64,000 bases of DNA, from contig JBHGNT010000020.1 in the NCBI GenBank assembly GCA_043228905.1, positions 10,230,001-10,294,000 on the forward strand, written 5' to 3'. How positions within the stretch are numbered: the first letter of the stretch is position 1; each line of letters opens with the position of its first letter. This document shows, piece after piece, positions 33,130-45,600 of the stretch. The DNA is from Azolla caroliniana. Its lineage: Eukaryota > Polypodiophyta. The notes below the pieces were generated by a model, which was not told the DNA's origin, searched no databases, and was given only the letters and a program-made list of their open reading frames with translations. The position numbers and the translations under genes are program-made.

Positions 33130-36100
33130 GTTATGTAGATAGATAGATCTCATTTGCGAAGCTTCCATATTTCGGTTTGTACCATCCACCCATGATTGCC
33201 AATGTTGACCATTGCTCTCCTATCAACAAGTCGAGGGATAAGGTTATGGCTTCTTGAAGGGGATAACAAGTCGGAAGTTGTGGAGGAGAAAATATTCCCA
33301 AGTTAATGATGCCCAAAGTTGTGATTTATTATTACCGACCCTGCAAGTTACCTCCTCGATCATTGTGTGCAGAAAAAAAATCATGTCCTATTTAAAATGT
33401 GTTGGCTTTGTAAGGGGCATTACCAACCAAAAGCAAACGATTTTGCACCAAAATATAAGATGAGATTGACATCCTCCCATGCAATTGCTCAACATTCCCA
33501 TGTAATGTATCATGTAAGCAATACCATGCATGCCATGTAATGCTCCCAACAAGATTTAGCATACATGCACAATCAAAGGGGATGTTGGCTTATGGCTTCT
33601 CTTGTTCTTTCAAATGATATCCCTAAGATTGTATAAATAATATATAGATAGATAGATAGAATTTCATAGGCATTTTGTTTTTGGTGTTAATTCTCCTCAT
33701 AAACAAACAATAGTTGTGAAAGTCAAGAAAGCCTTGTGGGCCAAAGCACTCATTGTGATATCCTTAGTCAAAGAGAGAACCCACATTCTTTTATGGCACC
33801 ATGCATGAAAGTAAGACCAGATCTACACGGGTGAATCCATTTTGAACAAAGCATACATGGTAGACAATAAGCACCATGTACGGGAATTCCCTTTCTGAGT
33901 AACCTCTTGACAATTTAAGATAGTTTCACAAGTGTTGGCCATGGTAGTTGGAAATGTTTGCCCTTGGTATGTTAGCCATGAGTGTGAAAATTAGTTCATG
34001 TATGAAAACTTTGTAAATATTTGTTTTAATTTTTTAATGAAGTGTTGCAAATATATATAACGCTTATACCCACCATGCATCTTCTCATAGCTCTCTCTAA
34101 AAATATGAACAAATGGGAAAAAGATATGAAGGTCATCATATCGTTTATAGGGAGGGCTTACCTCCGAGCACATAAACTTGTGATATCAAATTAGGTATCT
34201 TTAACCGTGATTCATTCTTCATCTCAATAGCGTGGAGATGTATACATGTGTGATTCTTGGAAGCCCAAAAAAACTTCCACACAACAAGGATGAGATTTGA
34301 TCTTATAATTTTCAATTACAATATCAACCATTTCAATCATTATGAGACATCGTAAGTAAGACCAAAATATTGCATGCTAGATAGTTACTTATAGTTTGTT
34401 TCAATATCATGGAGGCATTATCAACAATAATAGGGTGGCTTGAGGATGCGCCAAGTGATTAATCATTATATACAACAAGAGTTGATGACAAATGAACATT
34501 TCATGTCAATCAATTAGCTCATTGCAAAGAGGGTTAAGACAAAATAGTCATGTTTGTGAGGTAATATTCACTTTTTCTATTTCATACCACCAAAAAATTA
34601 AAGAAACTAAAACATTCACCTACTTCAATTATTAGACTCCTTTGTTATGTGGAAGCATATATATGCCAAAGTTTTGAACTTCATTGTTGTTAAATTGATA
34701 GTTTTGATGGATACAATTTGCCTAGTATGATTGTTGACACAACCATCCAAAGGCAAATGCCATAATCTTTCTTAGCGAAATTAGGAATTCTTGTTTTCCT
34801 TAGCTTTCTTGTTTGCATTAGGATGCAATGATGTGAAGAGTTGAATGATTGATATAGATCTCCCTCTCTCCTCTAGTACTACAATGCTACAATTTCTAAC
34901 ATTCATTGATTTTCTTCATCGTCGTCTTATCTCTTGTTCTATCTTATCTTTATTCGTCTTTCTTTTCTCTTTTTCATTCCTAATTCCTTATGGTAACCAT
35001 GCAAAGCTCAACTTCACCTCGATTTTTACGATATGTGATGCAATATATTCCTTTAAGATGTTGACATAACTTCACACAAGTAGTGTTGCATACTCATCGA
35101 AAAGTCGAGACTTTCCAAAATTTCCCATAAACATTGTCGCACGGGAAATCTATTTATGTACTCCAAAGTTTCCCTCGTAATAAAAAAGTGCATTCATATA
35201 TGTCTATTGTGGAGTTTCAAGTAAGTTTTTCTGGATCATACAATTATGTTGGCACTCTGTCATACTAATTTATTAGTAGATTTTGTAGACGATGTTACTT
35301 TAGAAACCTAAAAAATAAAAACTGAGTGTACAGACATACCACACTACTTTGAAGGGAGAGCATTTAGAACGTAATATGCTCACTTCTAAGTAACTTCACT
35401 CATCATGAATCTCAAAGCCTAAACATACATTGTAAATAGACATGGTTTGTATGTTCACAAATAAGAATTTCATAATGATCCACATATCTAGAAGAATCTA
35501 GTAACTATTTTACGGACTTTGGAGTGATGAAGGTGAGTATATGTATATGAGGGAGAAATGGGTGAAAGAAATGAGGTGCACTGTTTGGTGTCATCTCATC
35601 CGCTTATCTAATATTGAACTCATTTGATCTATTTTTTAAAATAAGACCCACCACCATTGCTTTGAAAAAAAATGCCAGCCAACTTAGGACTTGGAGGAAC
35701 TGTTAGCACACCATTAGTTTATGTAGTCAAATGAGCATTTTGATTGAGAGAATGAGCTGGACGTGTGTATCGTTTGTATATAATATCCGTGAGCCTTTCA
35801 ATATATTGCAAGCTATTATATATTGTTAAAAGATGGCATATTGTTGTTGTTGTTATTGTTATTTGGTACTAACACTTTAGGTTAATGGTGGGAAACTTTG
35901 AGACGAGGTGAAAACCTAGAAAAGAATACTAATGAATGAAGTTGTGCCCAAAAGCTTCAACAATTTTTTTGAAATTTGACAATAGAAGTATCATGCAACC
36001 AACTATAGAGCGCTTGAAGAATTTGAATTCACAAAAATCAGGTTAATATAAGACCATGTGGCTACGTGATATTAGTTTAGTCCATAATCCCAAAATCTTA

Positions 36101-37140
36101 CCCAATTTAGAAATTGGATTTGGTGCTAGGCATGTAAATTATTCAATAGACTTTACACCTACAAACATAGTAGTAGGATTCACACAATAATCTTATTAAT
36201 GTATGCCATTTATTGAAGAAGAAGAAGCTACGAAATCACAATTGTTGTTTCTTTCACGACAACCAATGTAGGTAAAAGGTCACTGAAGAAGAAAGTAAAA
36301 ACCATTTCTTGATTACAAAATCTTAACTACCCTAAACAAATTATTTGTAGATATCATGACAAATAATCCCCTTGTATTAGGTTGTGACATCATAAGTGCT
36401 CCAATTATAGCATTAAATCATCACAATGTTTTTTTGTCAATTATCTTCTTAGTTTAACAATTAATTGAGCATTGATATGTTATGATTCCCAACATGATAT
36501 TCATGCCAACAATAGCAACCCGCATCCAATGAGTAGTTGCTATCATAAATATCACGTTAATATGTACAATATCATTCATAATTCCAATAATTTTGATTTG
36601 TCACATTCAGCATGTACTTCACAAATGATAAATGATATTGGTAATCAATGTCGATCCTTTATGGTCCATGCTTAATATTGACAACGTATGTTATTAGATC
36701 CATGCTTAACATTGACAACTTATGTTATTAGTTCACCTCTAGTAAAATTATCTTGTATGAGGGATATGTATAAAGGCTATCTCTCAAACCTTTATAGACC
36801 TCTCAAATTTGTGAAGATTGACTCTTGGGATCAAAATTGCATCCAAAACTTGAGTAAATTTGTAATGGGTAACAAATATATACAATATTCTTTTACATGC
36901 ATCCAAAACTTCAGATAATGGCCATGGAAAGGGTTATTGAATACATGCTTAAGGTTCAAAAAAGTCCCTCACATTGACTTCCTAGTATTGCATGGGAAGC
37001 AAGCAAAAAGATCTAAAAGACGCATAAAAGCAAATTTTTGTGTTTCGGTTGAATGCAAGATATAGAAAAATAGTTTGGTAGATGGGAAGGAAGACACTTG
37101 CTTCATGATGCATCACTAGACACTTACTTCCAAGCATCTT
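33130..37140. other. Intergenic, AT-rich, no gene recognised
   Basis: Nothing with a family signature is visible on either strand. There is a short (gata)n at about 33642-33660 and a 37-bp tandem duplication at 36664-36735 (tccatgcttaayattgacaa). Frames above 60 codons here look random. Confidence 0.6.
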
Positions 37141-37149
37141 AGCTCACAT

Positions 37150-37480
37150 GCATTGCGATGTGAGACGGGGCGTTGGGGCACAAGTGATGAGAGTGGCTGG
37201 CTATGCACACTTTGCCCTAAACAAGTTCGAGAGTCTAAGTATTACACTTTGATACAATGCTCTGCTTTTGATCATATTCGACCATGCTTTTCACATCTCT
37301 TCGATCGAGCCCAATCCTTGCACGAATTTCTCTCACAACCACAATGTGCACTCTCAATTGCAACATTCATTGGTAAAGTTCTTGAACATCGAGAGTCGCT
37401 ACTCACTTTCACACGTATCACGTGAAATGTAATATTTTTGGTCTCATAGGTCATATTTGACCTCCGAAGATGATAATACA
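37150..37480 (+). pseudogene. LINE ORF2 C-terminal fragment (second LINE family)
   Basis: The plus frame gives GWLCTLCPKQVRESKYYTLI, QCSAFDHIRPCF, then HEFLSQPQCALSIATFIGKV. This C-x2-C...H-x-x-x-x-C pattern is the terminal zinc finger of LINE reverse transcriptases. The 3' end carries the conserved motif gtctcataggtcatatttga (37441). The 5' part is missing. It differs from the 57.6 kb family. Confidence 0.7.
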
Positions 37481-37489
37481 ACCCTTGCT

Positions 37490-37720
37490 ATCTTCACTAC
37501 TTCCTAAATAGTGATAGTGCAAGGGAACCCTCTCAAGTGTTGTAAAACTAGATGACATAAGTCCATCTCCTCTCGGGACAACGTCCCCATATAACATAGT
37601 TGTGAAAATTGCCAAATCAGCTTCCCGTTCATCCTACGGAGTTGTTGTGTTACCCCATGAAATCCATCAAACAAGAAGCCATTTCTCATGGTTCAATTAA
37701 ACCACATCCCCCAATATCTA
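37490..37720 (-). pseudogene. Possible LINE 3' coding scrap, minus strand
   Basis: The minus translation RYWGMWFN then NGFLFDGFHGV resembles the tryptophan-rich extreme C-terminus of the first LINE family (FLFLRYWGLGDH at 57.7 kb). It is short and stop-interrupted, so only tentative. Confidence 0.35.
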
Positions 37721-37894
37721 AGGTAGTAAAAAACAAACTTATATGATGGTGTGGCTAAATAGTTCTAGTATAAAGCCATTTCATGGTAGAACATGTTGGT
37801 TATTTTACTAGAACTATTTAGCTTAAGCTCTATTTTTATTTTATTTTATTTTTACTTTCGATGAATGGGTAAATATCCTATTTTGTTGTAAAAC

Positions 37895-37980
37895 AATTGT
37901 CTCATGGGCCAAATTTGGCCTTAGAAGACGTTAATATATCTTTCTTTCTTTCTTTCTCTTTCTCTCTCTCTCTCTCTCAT
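37895..37980 (+). repeat. Retroelement 3' end with (CTTT)n(CT)n tail
   Basis: gtctcatgggccaaatttgg then ccttagaagacgttaatata is followed directly by (cttt)n and (ct)n. It is the clearest example in the window of the terminal motif running into a microsatellite tail. Confidence 0.65.
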
Positions 37981-39338
37981 TAGGAAAATCATTTTCTTAC
38001 ACATCTTGACCCCCACCCAAGTTTGTCTTCTTTTTTCTGCATAAGTCCTAGTGCAAGTGTAATTCTTCATGATAATCTCTCACTCACCTTGTTCATGCAA
38101 ATGTACTAAGTATCTACTAAGTATCCGACTTCATTAGGAAGGAGGATTATATTTGTGCCATTTCTTTTGGTTATGAAAGGGACACTATCTCTTTCGATTG
38201 CTCTTGTGGTCCCCTCATCCTTGTACTATGTGATTGCAAATAAATGGAAATTTGATCCCTCTCTCTCTAGCTATCATATTGTTCAATCAACTCCTTTCAC
38301 AATTGGCAATGTTGCTAGAAATAAAAGGGAGGAAAAGCAAAAAAATAGAAAAAAGGAAAAAAAATGAAAGCAATAATTTCGATGCTGAAATACAATTTGA
38401 AGGCTTTAACTTTACAGGTAATACAAACTAATTTGACCTTAAATTCATAAGTTATTGTTGCAACCATCAAACTAACCAATCCTATGCTTGCACATTCTCT
38501 CAAGATCCTCTTGTGTTTAATGTTCAATTAAACATTAAAGAGGGCACTCCTAACATTGGGTTGGGATGACCATATGAGGGTCAAGGTGTGACTATATTTA
38601 TACAAAGTTATCGGTAAACCCATCTAAGGCTAGATGAATTGTGTGTGTGATGGTTGTAAATTGTAATCATGTGCATAAAGACAATGGTGGGCCAACATAA
38701 CCCACAACAACTAACAATCATTAGAAAAACCCCCTCCCAACAACTTTGGTGGGGATTATAAGATGTTGGAACAAAGGAAAATGCAAAAGTCTTCATGAAA
38801 AACTAAGCTAGTAGCCAAATTTCATTTATTTGATCTTCCATAAATTTGGTTCTATGGTTGACTATATGAACAAAGAGCATGCCTAGTCGTCGTCAATGAG
38901 AGAGAACATCCATCCTTTTAGTGTCTTGATGACCATCCCACTTTGGGGAATTTATTGTTTGTATAAATTGTTTGCTTGAAAAGGTCTCCTTAGGGAATTA
39001 TGAATTATTTCAAAAACCTTTAATCTTAACATATAATTTGATTATGAAGTAGGAAAGCTTCGACTTTGGTTGAACTACTATGCTGGTTCAAGTCTCATAT
39101 TACATAATAAATCACAATGTGCAAGCACTGCCTTTCCGCACCATGTTAAGAGACTTTGGACATTCCTCAAATTCTTGAAACGATCTAGATTAAAAAAAGA
39201 TTGCATTGTCCTTTACAATGTTAATGAATAGGGAGTACATCATTACAGTTATAACGCAAATGTAACTTGATAAACACAATGAAAAATTTATCCACAGTGA
39301 TGATACTTAACGTTCTCTCTCTCTCAATACTTTCTCTC
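37981..39338. other. Intergenic, nothing recognised
   Basis: AT-rich spacer. Small frames at 38155-38367 and 38608-38796 have no family features. A CT tract at 39312-39342 overlaps the 3' end of the PPR gene. Confidence 0.5.
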
Positions 39339-41792
39339 TCAAAGTGGTGGTATGAATGCTTCGGAGATCACAACATCCACACACATATTTGACATGAGCA
39401 CATATGCAGCAGCATCGTTAGATTTCAAACCCAAAATCTGATCGAATGCGAATTTTGCGACTTCTATATTGCCATGAGTTCGGGAAGCACTCATAAGGCA
39501 TAAAGAAACAGCTAAAATAGCATGTTTTGGTACTCCCCCCATGGCATTCTGAGCCCTCACAAAGTCACCAGCACGACCTAGAAGATCTACCCAAAGAACA
39601 AAATGGTTGATATCTTTGTTCAACCCATAGAGCCTCCCCATTGATGCGAAAATGTTAGCACCAAGGTCAACAACACCATCATGATTACATGCAGATAGAA
39701 GAGATGCAAATGTTGATCCATCAGGCAAAACCTCGGCTTTGTGCATTTCACCACACAGTTTTAGGGTTTCTTCACTGTTCCCGACACCTGCATACCCTGC
39801 CATGGAAGCATTCCATGCTGCCATATCTGGCATCACTAACCCATTAAATATAGCCTTTGCATCTGACATACTAGCTAAGCCCCCGTTTACGTGCACCAGA
39901 GTGCTTCCCACCATAGATCTTGTTTCAAGCCCACCGCAAATCATTATGAAATGAATGTGCCTACAAAGTTCCATCCTTCCTGTTTTCCGACAAGCTAGCA
40001 AGACATAGATGAAGGTAACATCGTCCAGACTAATACCTTCTCTCTCCATCCAGCCATAGAAGAGAATCGCCTTCTCATCTTCACCTCGATCTACATACAC
40101 CGAAAGAAGCGCGGTGCAAGACACTATATCGTGGTAACATAACCCTTGGAACACGTTCTCGGCCTCACACAGATTCCCGCACTTACTATACATCTTGATA
40201 AGTGTCGTGCCCACAAATACATCTGAAGCTAAACTCCTCTTCCGAGCACTAGAATGTAATGCTTTCCCAATTTTGAGGAATATGGCTTTGGTAGCATTCT
40301 CCTCCCCGTCTACATCTACAAGATCATAACATGCTTGAATGATTGTCATGAATGTTTGCCTATTAGGACTCATGTTTTCCTCTTGCATTTGCCTATACAG
40401 AAGCAAAGCTTTTTTGGCTTCCCCTTGCTCCACATATGCTGATAGCATCGCATTCCATGTAATGACATCGAGGTTACGCAACCCAGCAAAAACATTTGCG
40501 GCATCGAGAATTGACCCACATTTCCCATACATACTTATAAGTGTATTACCCACAAACAAAGATGACCCTAGGCCCAGGGCTAGAGTGTCCATATGGATAC
40601 CACGACCAATAGAAAGAGCCCGTGGTTTACTCAACTGCCCATCAATCATTGTAGCTTCTTCTGCCTCTGCCAGGCTTCCACATGCTTGTAGAGCAATCAA
40701 GAAAGTTTGGTGGTTTGTTGCGAGCTCATCTTGGGGCAACACTATGTATAGTTGTAAAGCTTTCTCTGGTTGGCATTGTTCAAAGAATGCCGAGAGTAAT
40801 GCTGTCCATGACACAAGATCGGGATCGGAAATACAACAAAAGGCGTTCACGGCTCGTGTCACCGACCCACAATTCGCATAAACACTTATAAGTGTGTTTC
40901 CAATGAACTTATTGCATGTGAAGCCCCTCTTACGAGCATCTGCATGTAAAGACAAAGCAATTTCCCTAGCTACTAACATGGGAAATGGGCGTTCATCATG
41001 GATAAAATAACCCTCTTCACTCTCCGCGTAGATTCGTGTGGCACAAAGTGTGAAGACAAAAGTGTGCTCATCCATACGGAGTCCCAAATATCCTTGTTCT
41101 TGTTCTTCTTCATGAATTTGCCGATAAAAAAGCAATGCTTTCTCTGATAACCCTTGATCAACATATGCTGAAAGCAATGCATTACAAGAAACAATATCTC
41201 GAGAGCTCATCTCGAGAAACGTTCTTTCACACTCGGACACGGACCCACATTTTCCGTACATACTGATAAGAGTGTTCCCAACAAACAAATCCGAACAAAA
41301 CCCTCTGGATCGAGCTTCGGCATGGAAAAGCTTGCCTTCATCTAGATCTCTAATGAGACCACATGCTTTGAATAACACAACAAATGTATATGAATCAGGG
41401 CTGACACCATCTTTTCGCATGTGTTTATATAGAGAAATCGCTTCTTTCGGATGGCCATTGTCCGTATAACAAGAGAGAATGGCAGTCCAAACGAAGACAG
41501 ATCTGATACATAACTTGTTAAACAACACGAAGGATTCATGGAAAGCTCCACACTTACACAGAGTCGCTAGCAGGTCCTCGGAGAAGGACCGGATGCGATC
41601 GAACCCATGAAGGGAGAGCAGGATTTGGATTCTCTTGGCGGAGGAGAGGGACCGAGTCTCTCTGCATGCCCTGAGGAGACATAGGTGCTCTATGTCTGAG
41701 GTGGGTTTGCTTTGGGGGAGATCTAAGAGGGACTTCAGAGCAGTGTTGGTCTTCTTCTTCTTCTGTGTAGTGGAAGGAAGTAGGAGAGACAT
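39339..41792 (-). CDS. PLS-class PPR protein, intronless, E-type tail without DYW
   Basis: A single minus-strand exon of 817 codons from the ATG at 41792 (MSLLLPSTTQKKKKT). The frame is open 11 codons further upstream but with no other ATG. Repeats of the P-L-S kind run almost end to end: GVSPDSYTFVVLFKACGLI, LFVGNTLISMYGKCGSV, RDIVSCNALLSAYVDQG, DVITWNAMLSAYVEQG and DVFVGTTLIKMYSKCGNL. The C-terminus (SASRTHGNIEVAKFAFDQIL, then AAAYVLMSNM) is an E-domain start. It stops before a full E+/DYW, so any deaminase would have to be supplied in trans. The expected role is organelle RNA binding or editing; target unknown. Several repeats depart from consensus (VSC for VSW), suggesting relaxed constraint, but the frame is intact over 2.4 kb. 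Confidence 0.93.
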   Translation of the reverse strand: MSLLLPSTTQKKKKTNTALKSLLDLPQSKPTSDIEHLCLLRACRETRSLSSAKRIQILLSLHGFDRIRSFSEDLLATLCKCGAFHESFVLFNKLCIRSVFVWTAILSCYTDNGHPKEAISLYKHMRKDGVSPDSYTFVVLFKACGLIRDLDEGKLFHAEARSRGFCSDLFVGNTLISMYGKCGSVSECERTFLEMSSRDIVSCNALLSAYVDQGLSEKALLFYRQIHEEEQEQGYLGLRMDEHTFVFTLCATRIYAESEEGYFIHDERPFPMLVAREIALSLHADARKRGFTCNKFIGNTLISVYANCGSVTRAVNAFCCISDPDLVSWTALLSAFFEQCQPEKALQLYIVLPQDELATNHQTFLIALQACGSLAEAEEATMIDGQLSKPRALSIGRGIHMDTLALGLGSSLFVGNTLISMYGKCGSILDAANVFAGLRNLDVITWNAMLSAYVEQGEAKKALLLYRQMQEENMSPNRQTFMTIIQACYDLVDVDGEENATKAIFLKIGKALHSSARKRSLASDVFVGTTLIKMYSKCGNLCEAENVFQGLCYHDIVSCTALLSVYVDRGEDEKAILFYGWMEREGISLDDVTFIYVLLACRKTGRMELCRHIHFIMICGGLETRSMVGSTLVHVNGGLASMSDAKAIFNGLVMPDMAAWNASMAGYAGVGNSEETLKLCGEMHKAEVLPDGSTFASLLSACNHDGVVDLGANIFASMGRLYGLNKDINHFVLWVDLLGRAGDFVRAQNAMGGVPKHAILAVSLCLMSASRTHGNIEVAKFAFDQILGLKSNDAAAYVLMSNMCVDVVISEAFIPPL

Positions 41793-41956
41793 CCATAGCT
41801 CTGCTCTGTGCTTTCCTTTCTCCACAACAGAGAGAAACAGGGAGACAGAGAGAGGCCTTCAAAATGATAGTCTCTTTGTCTGCTAGACTTTGAGAAGAAG
41901 AAGAAACCCACAAAACCTCTTCTAAAGAAGGGAAAGAATACACTAATTATAGTCAA

Positions 41957-42900
41957 GCCAATATGTACATGATAGATGTATGTGTAAATACATAATTTAA
42001 CTAAATGAAAGGATTAATAGAGTAAGGGCACTTATTCATTCGAGTTGCGTCGATCCCTAATATGATGCCCTTTAACCCGTTATGGACATATTTACCCTTC
42101 AATAGCACGTAACGAGGATGAAAGGCCCCCGAAAAATGCACGGCAAATGGTTGTTGCTTGACCTAATCATAAACCCCTTTGCAGTGTCCTAGTCAGATGC
42201 CCACTTGTGTAACCATCTTGCTCTTGACTTTGTTGCATGAATAGGAGTGGATGGGCCAAAAAATGCACGACGAACTGCTATTGCTCGACTTAGTTGTAAA
42301 CCCCTTCGTAGTGTCCTACTCGGATGCCCACTTTGTGTAACCCCTTTGCTCTTGACTTGTTGCATAAGTAGGAGTGATGGGCCTAATATGCACTGCAAAT
42401 TGCTATTGATGGAACTAATTGTAAACCCCGTTGCAATGTCCTAGTCAAATGCCCACTCGTGTAATCCTTTGCTCTTGCCTTGCCACATGAGTAGGAGTGA
42501 TGGGCCTAAATAAAGTCGTGCTTATTCTTTGTTGATGAGCTTGTATTATCCTGCTTCCACTACTTCTCCTTGTGTCTCTTGAGTTCTGGAAAGAATTTGC
42601 CCCAAGCACCCTATTTGGTTCCCTTATTACATTACCTTTTGTAGTGGAAAGCCTTGGTTGGAGAGGTAGTGTATCTCCCTCTCATTTCATAAGACAATAT
42701 ATAATGTTCTTCATATTCCACTCCTTGATGTTGAAATCAGAAAAATCTTTCTTCATGCAAAAAATATTTGCCTGTCTCAAACTCTAATTGATGTGAAGAG
42801 ATTCACTCAAATGGTTTTGATGACATAATTGCCAATCTCAATTACCTTTCTTTAGGTAGCTCCAAAAGCCTTTGGATACTAGCCGCTACTTAGAATAATG
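41957..42900. repeat. Spacer with an about 125-bp tandem repeat (42130-42510)
   Basis: Copies start at about 42181, 42308 and 42433 (offsets 127 and 125). They share g.agtgtcctagtc.gatgcc, gtgtaacc..ttgctcttgac and agtaggagtgatgggcc, and a partial copy precedes them. No gene is seen. Confidence 0.85.
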
Positions 42901-44600
42901 TCTCTATGATTATTAGGGGTACTCCCTCTCTAGTCGAATTATATCGTGGGTATCAATTCTTTGCTCCTTATTATGGGAGCAATAGTCAATACTACATGTC
43001 TCTTCAAATCTTTCTAGTTATTTTAAGACTCGGTCCCCAAGATTCGACTTTGTAGAAAGCGTTAGTGTGACAAGTGCATCAAATAGCCACAATTTTGTTC
43101 ATGCCTCTTGGAGTTCTACATGCGCACATTGTCTTTCAAGTGAACCAAGGGTTGCTTATCTACAAGAAAGTCAAGCACAAACAACTTCCTACAAGGAGAA
43201 CTGAAGCCCTTTAAATGCTACTCCTAAGTATATGCATGCCATCTATTTCTCTTTGAAGACAAATTTGGTTCTTGTTCCATTACACATTTTGAGTGGTGTT
43301 AAACACTGTCACTTTAGTTTTATCTAGGTTTATTGACAAACATTTGTTTGTACAAAAGGATTTTAAGGCCTTTCAAGGTCTTTGTAGTCCCTTTGGAGAA
43401 TTAGAGATAAACACAATATCATCGAACATATAGTAATATTTATATGGCTATACCCGTTCGATATGCTCTTGAACAATTGAATCTCTTTATGTAACATGAT
43501 ACCTAATATTTACATAGACTAAAGAGGGTACATGATGGTTGGTATCCTTGTTCTACTACAATTATGCTAGCCATAACCTTTGAGAAACATTTGGGAGCTT
43601 CACTTTACTTGACATGGATTCATATACTACATATATTCCTAGATTCCTCATTGCTTCTAGTAGCTACATGAGTTGAATGTGTTTTACAATGTCGAAGGCT
43701 CTTAGAAAATCCACAAGGCAACAATAAATCCTTTTTTTGTGGACTCTACCCTCCTCAATAAAGTTGTGAACCCTTTTCGAAAGCCTACATATCCAATTGA
43801 ACAACAATCATTCCTCACTTTCCATACACTCAATTCTTACTCTTGGATTCAACCATATAGTTTAGCCAAGTAATGATCAATCAACATATGGGGTATCCAC
43901 CCTTGAATATAGACACAATGGTACGTCTTGCTTGAATAGTAGTAGTAGGGGAACCTTCACATATAGCTCTCTTAAATATGTGTGTGAGCAACGAGAGTAA
44001 GGTGTCACAAGCATAAATAAAGTGCTCACTTATCAATCCATAATCATTTTGAGCCTTCTCGAATGCTAGTTGATCAATGGTGTTTCTTATATTTTGTGGA
44101 ATAAAAATGTGGATTCACATGGGAGTGAGCCATGTGGACAAGGGAGTGGGACCAGCTTCGGGATGCCATATAATACCTTTGCATAGAGGTGAGGTCAATC
44201 ATGGGGTGAGTTGCCTCTCATTAAATATTTTCCATGCTCTTTTTCATTATTGTGCTAGGAACAAGCAATACATATGTACTTCAAATTTAGCCAAATACGA
44301 CCTCTTCTTCTTCCTCATGAGGTGTTAGAAGGCTAATCTTGCTTATTTGTTTGTAGAAATCCCTTGAGTAACTTCCTATTGCAAAAGTCTCCTTGTATCA
44401 CGATATTTTTCATCAAACCAACTATTTTATATGACTCAACTAGGTTTGGGTGCATTGTTTGTTATGTGACGAAAGGCATTTGTGACTATGTTATGTAATG
44501 ACTTTGACAATCCTTTTGTGACTTCCTCTAGGGGTGTGAAAGGATCCAAATCTAGCAAGTCATTGTATACTCCACAACTATACACATCAATTGCTAGTCA
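42900..44600 (-). pseudogene. Decayed LINE reverse transcriptase
   Basis: Minus-strand pieces in shifting frames give TIVSIFKGGYP (about 43920), GFRKGFTTLL (about 43780), the catalytic box YMFDDIVFISNSPKGLQ (about 43440-43370, YADD changed to MFDD) and CTNKCLSINLDKTKVTVFNT (about 43340-43280). This is the order of RT motifs in non-LTR elements whose ORF2 resembles the zf fragment at 37.2 kb. There are many stops. It is non-functional. Confidence 0.7.
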
Positions 44601-45039
44601 TCTCTCGTTCTTAGCGTATACATCCTTTGTGCATCCATAATTCACCTCAAAGCATATCTACCACATTTGCAAATTTTCCAAAAAGTCAAAGGTATCCTAG
44701 TATTGTTTGAGGGTATTTTCGTAGTTTTTTTCTTTGGAAGAAATTTTTGGCATCTATCCCTCGACCTCCTCACTTGATGTCTACCTTCTCTTTTAGTGTT
44801 TTGGGAACTTTTTTTTTACTAATTGGTTGTTTTTCCTTTTCCTTTTCATGGGACATACCACAAATCTACCGGAATATAGTAGAACATTTATGCAATTTCA
44901 TTAGATTTTATCTCCATTGTAAGTATTCCCAAAAGTTTGACAAAATATTTGATCACCATTTATCTCTCCATTGATTGACCATAATTCTCTTGATCCAATT
45001 GAATCATACTTATCTTGGGTTTTGATTTTTGTCTTGCAA

Positions 45040-45189
45040 AACATACAATTTCATACTGCAACCATATGTTTTTTACCTTCCTCTAATACGACAAACATAT
45101 GATTTTTGCCTTTCTTTGATAACTACAAACACCTAGGTTTTTTGCCTGACTTTGATACTACAAACATATAATTTTTGCCTCCTTTGACG
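45040..45189. repeat. About 47-bp tandem repeat (ctacaaacatatgatttttgcct)
   Basis: At least four degenerate units of tttgatactacaaacatatg plus attttttgcct-like text run up to the MITE at 45198 and resume at 45593 (ctacaaacatatg). The MITE therefore inserted into an existing array. Confidence 0.8.
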
Positions 45190-45600
45190 CTACAAACTAG
45201 CAATGGGCATGGTTTTGGCTCAAACCGAACCGAACCGAACCGTTAAGCCATGGTTTAACGGTTTATTGGTTGCAAATTTTTTTACTGGTTTGGATTTTCG
45301 ATAAACGGTTCAGTCTTGGTTCTAAAACTCAGGTTTATAGGTTTATTTATAGGTTTTTGGTTAACTTTATTTTTACCTTAATAGTTATTAATTTAATGGT
45401 TTTTTATTGATTTAATAAATTTTACTTAAATGTTTATTTAATTTAATGTTATTTATTTATTTAGATGTTTAATTAGTTTGATTTAAATGGTTAGGTTTAA
45501 ATTTTTTATTAAATGGTTCGGTTTGGTTTCAACTTTTCCCTAAATGGTTTAGTTTGGTTTCTTTGCTGGAAACCGAACCATGCCCATTGCTACTACAAAC
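45190..45600. mobile_element. hAT-type MITE, 395 bp, perfect 17-bp TIR and 8-bp TSD
   Basis: The element is 45198-45592. The left terminus tagcaatgggcatggtt is exactly the inverse complement of the right terminus aaccatgcccattgcta. It is flanked by ctacaaac at 45190-45197 and 45593-45600. The interior has aaccgaacc runs and is otherwise AT-rich, with no coding capacity. It is the best-preserved copy of the family in this window. Confidence 0.93.

Noticed and set aside
40339-40881. 180-codon plus-strand frame
   Set aside because: Antisense shadow of the intronless PPR gene.
41793-41825. Eleven extra N-terminal codons of the 39.3-41.8 kb PPR frame
   Set aside because: They would need a non-ATG start (GTG); the first in-frame ATG at 41792 was preferred.
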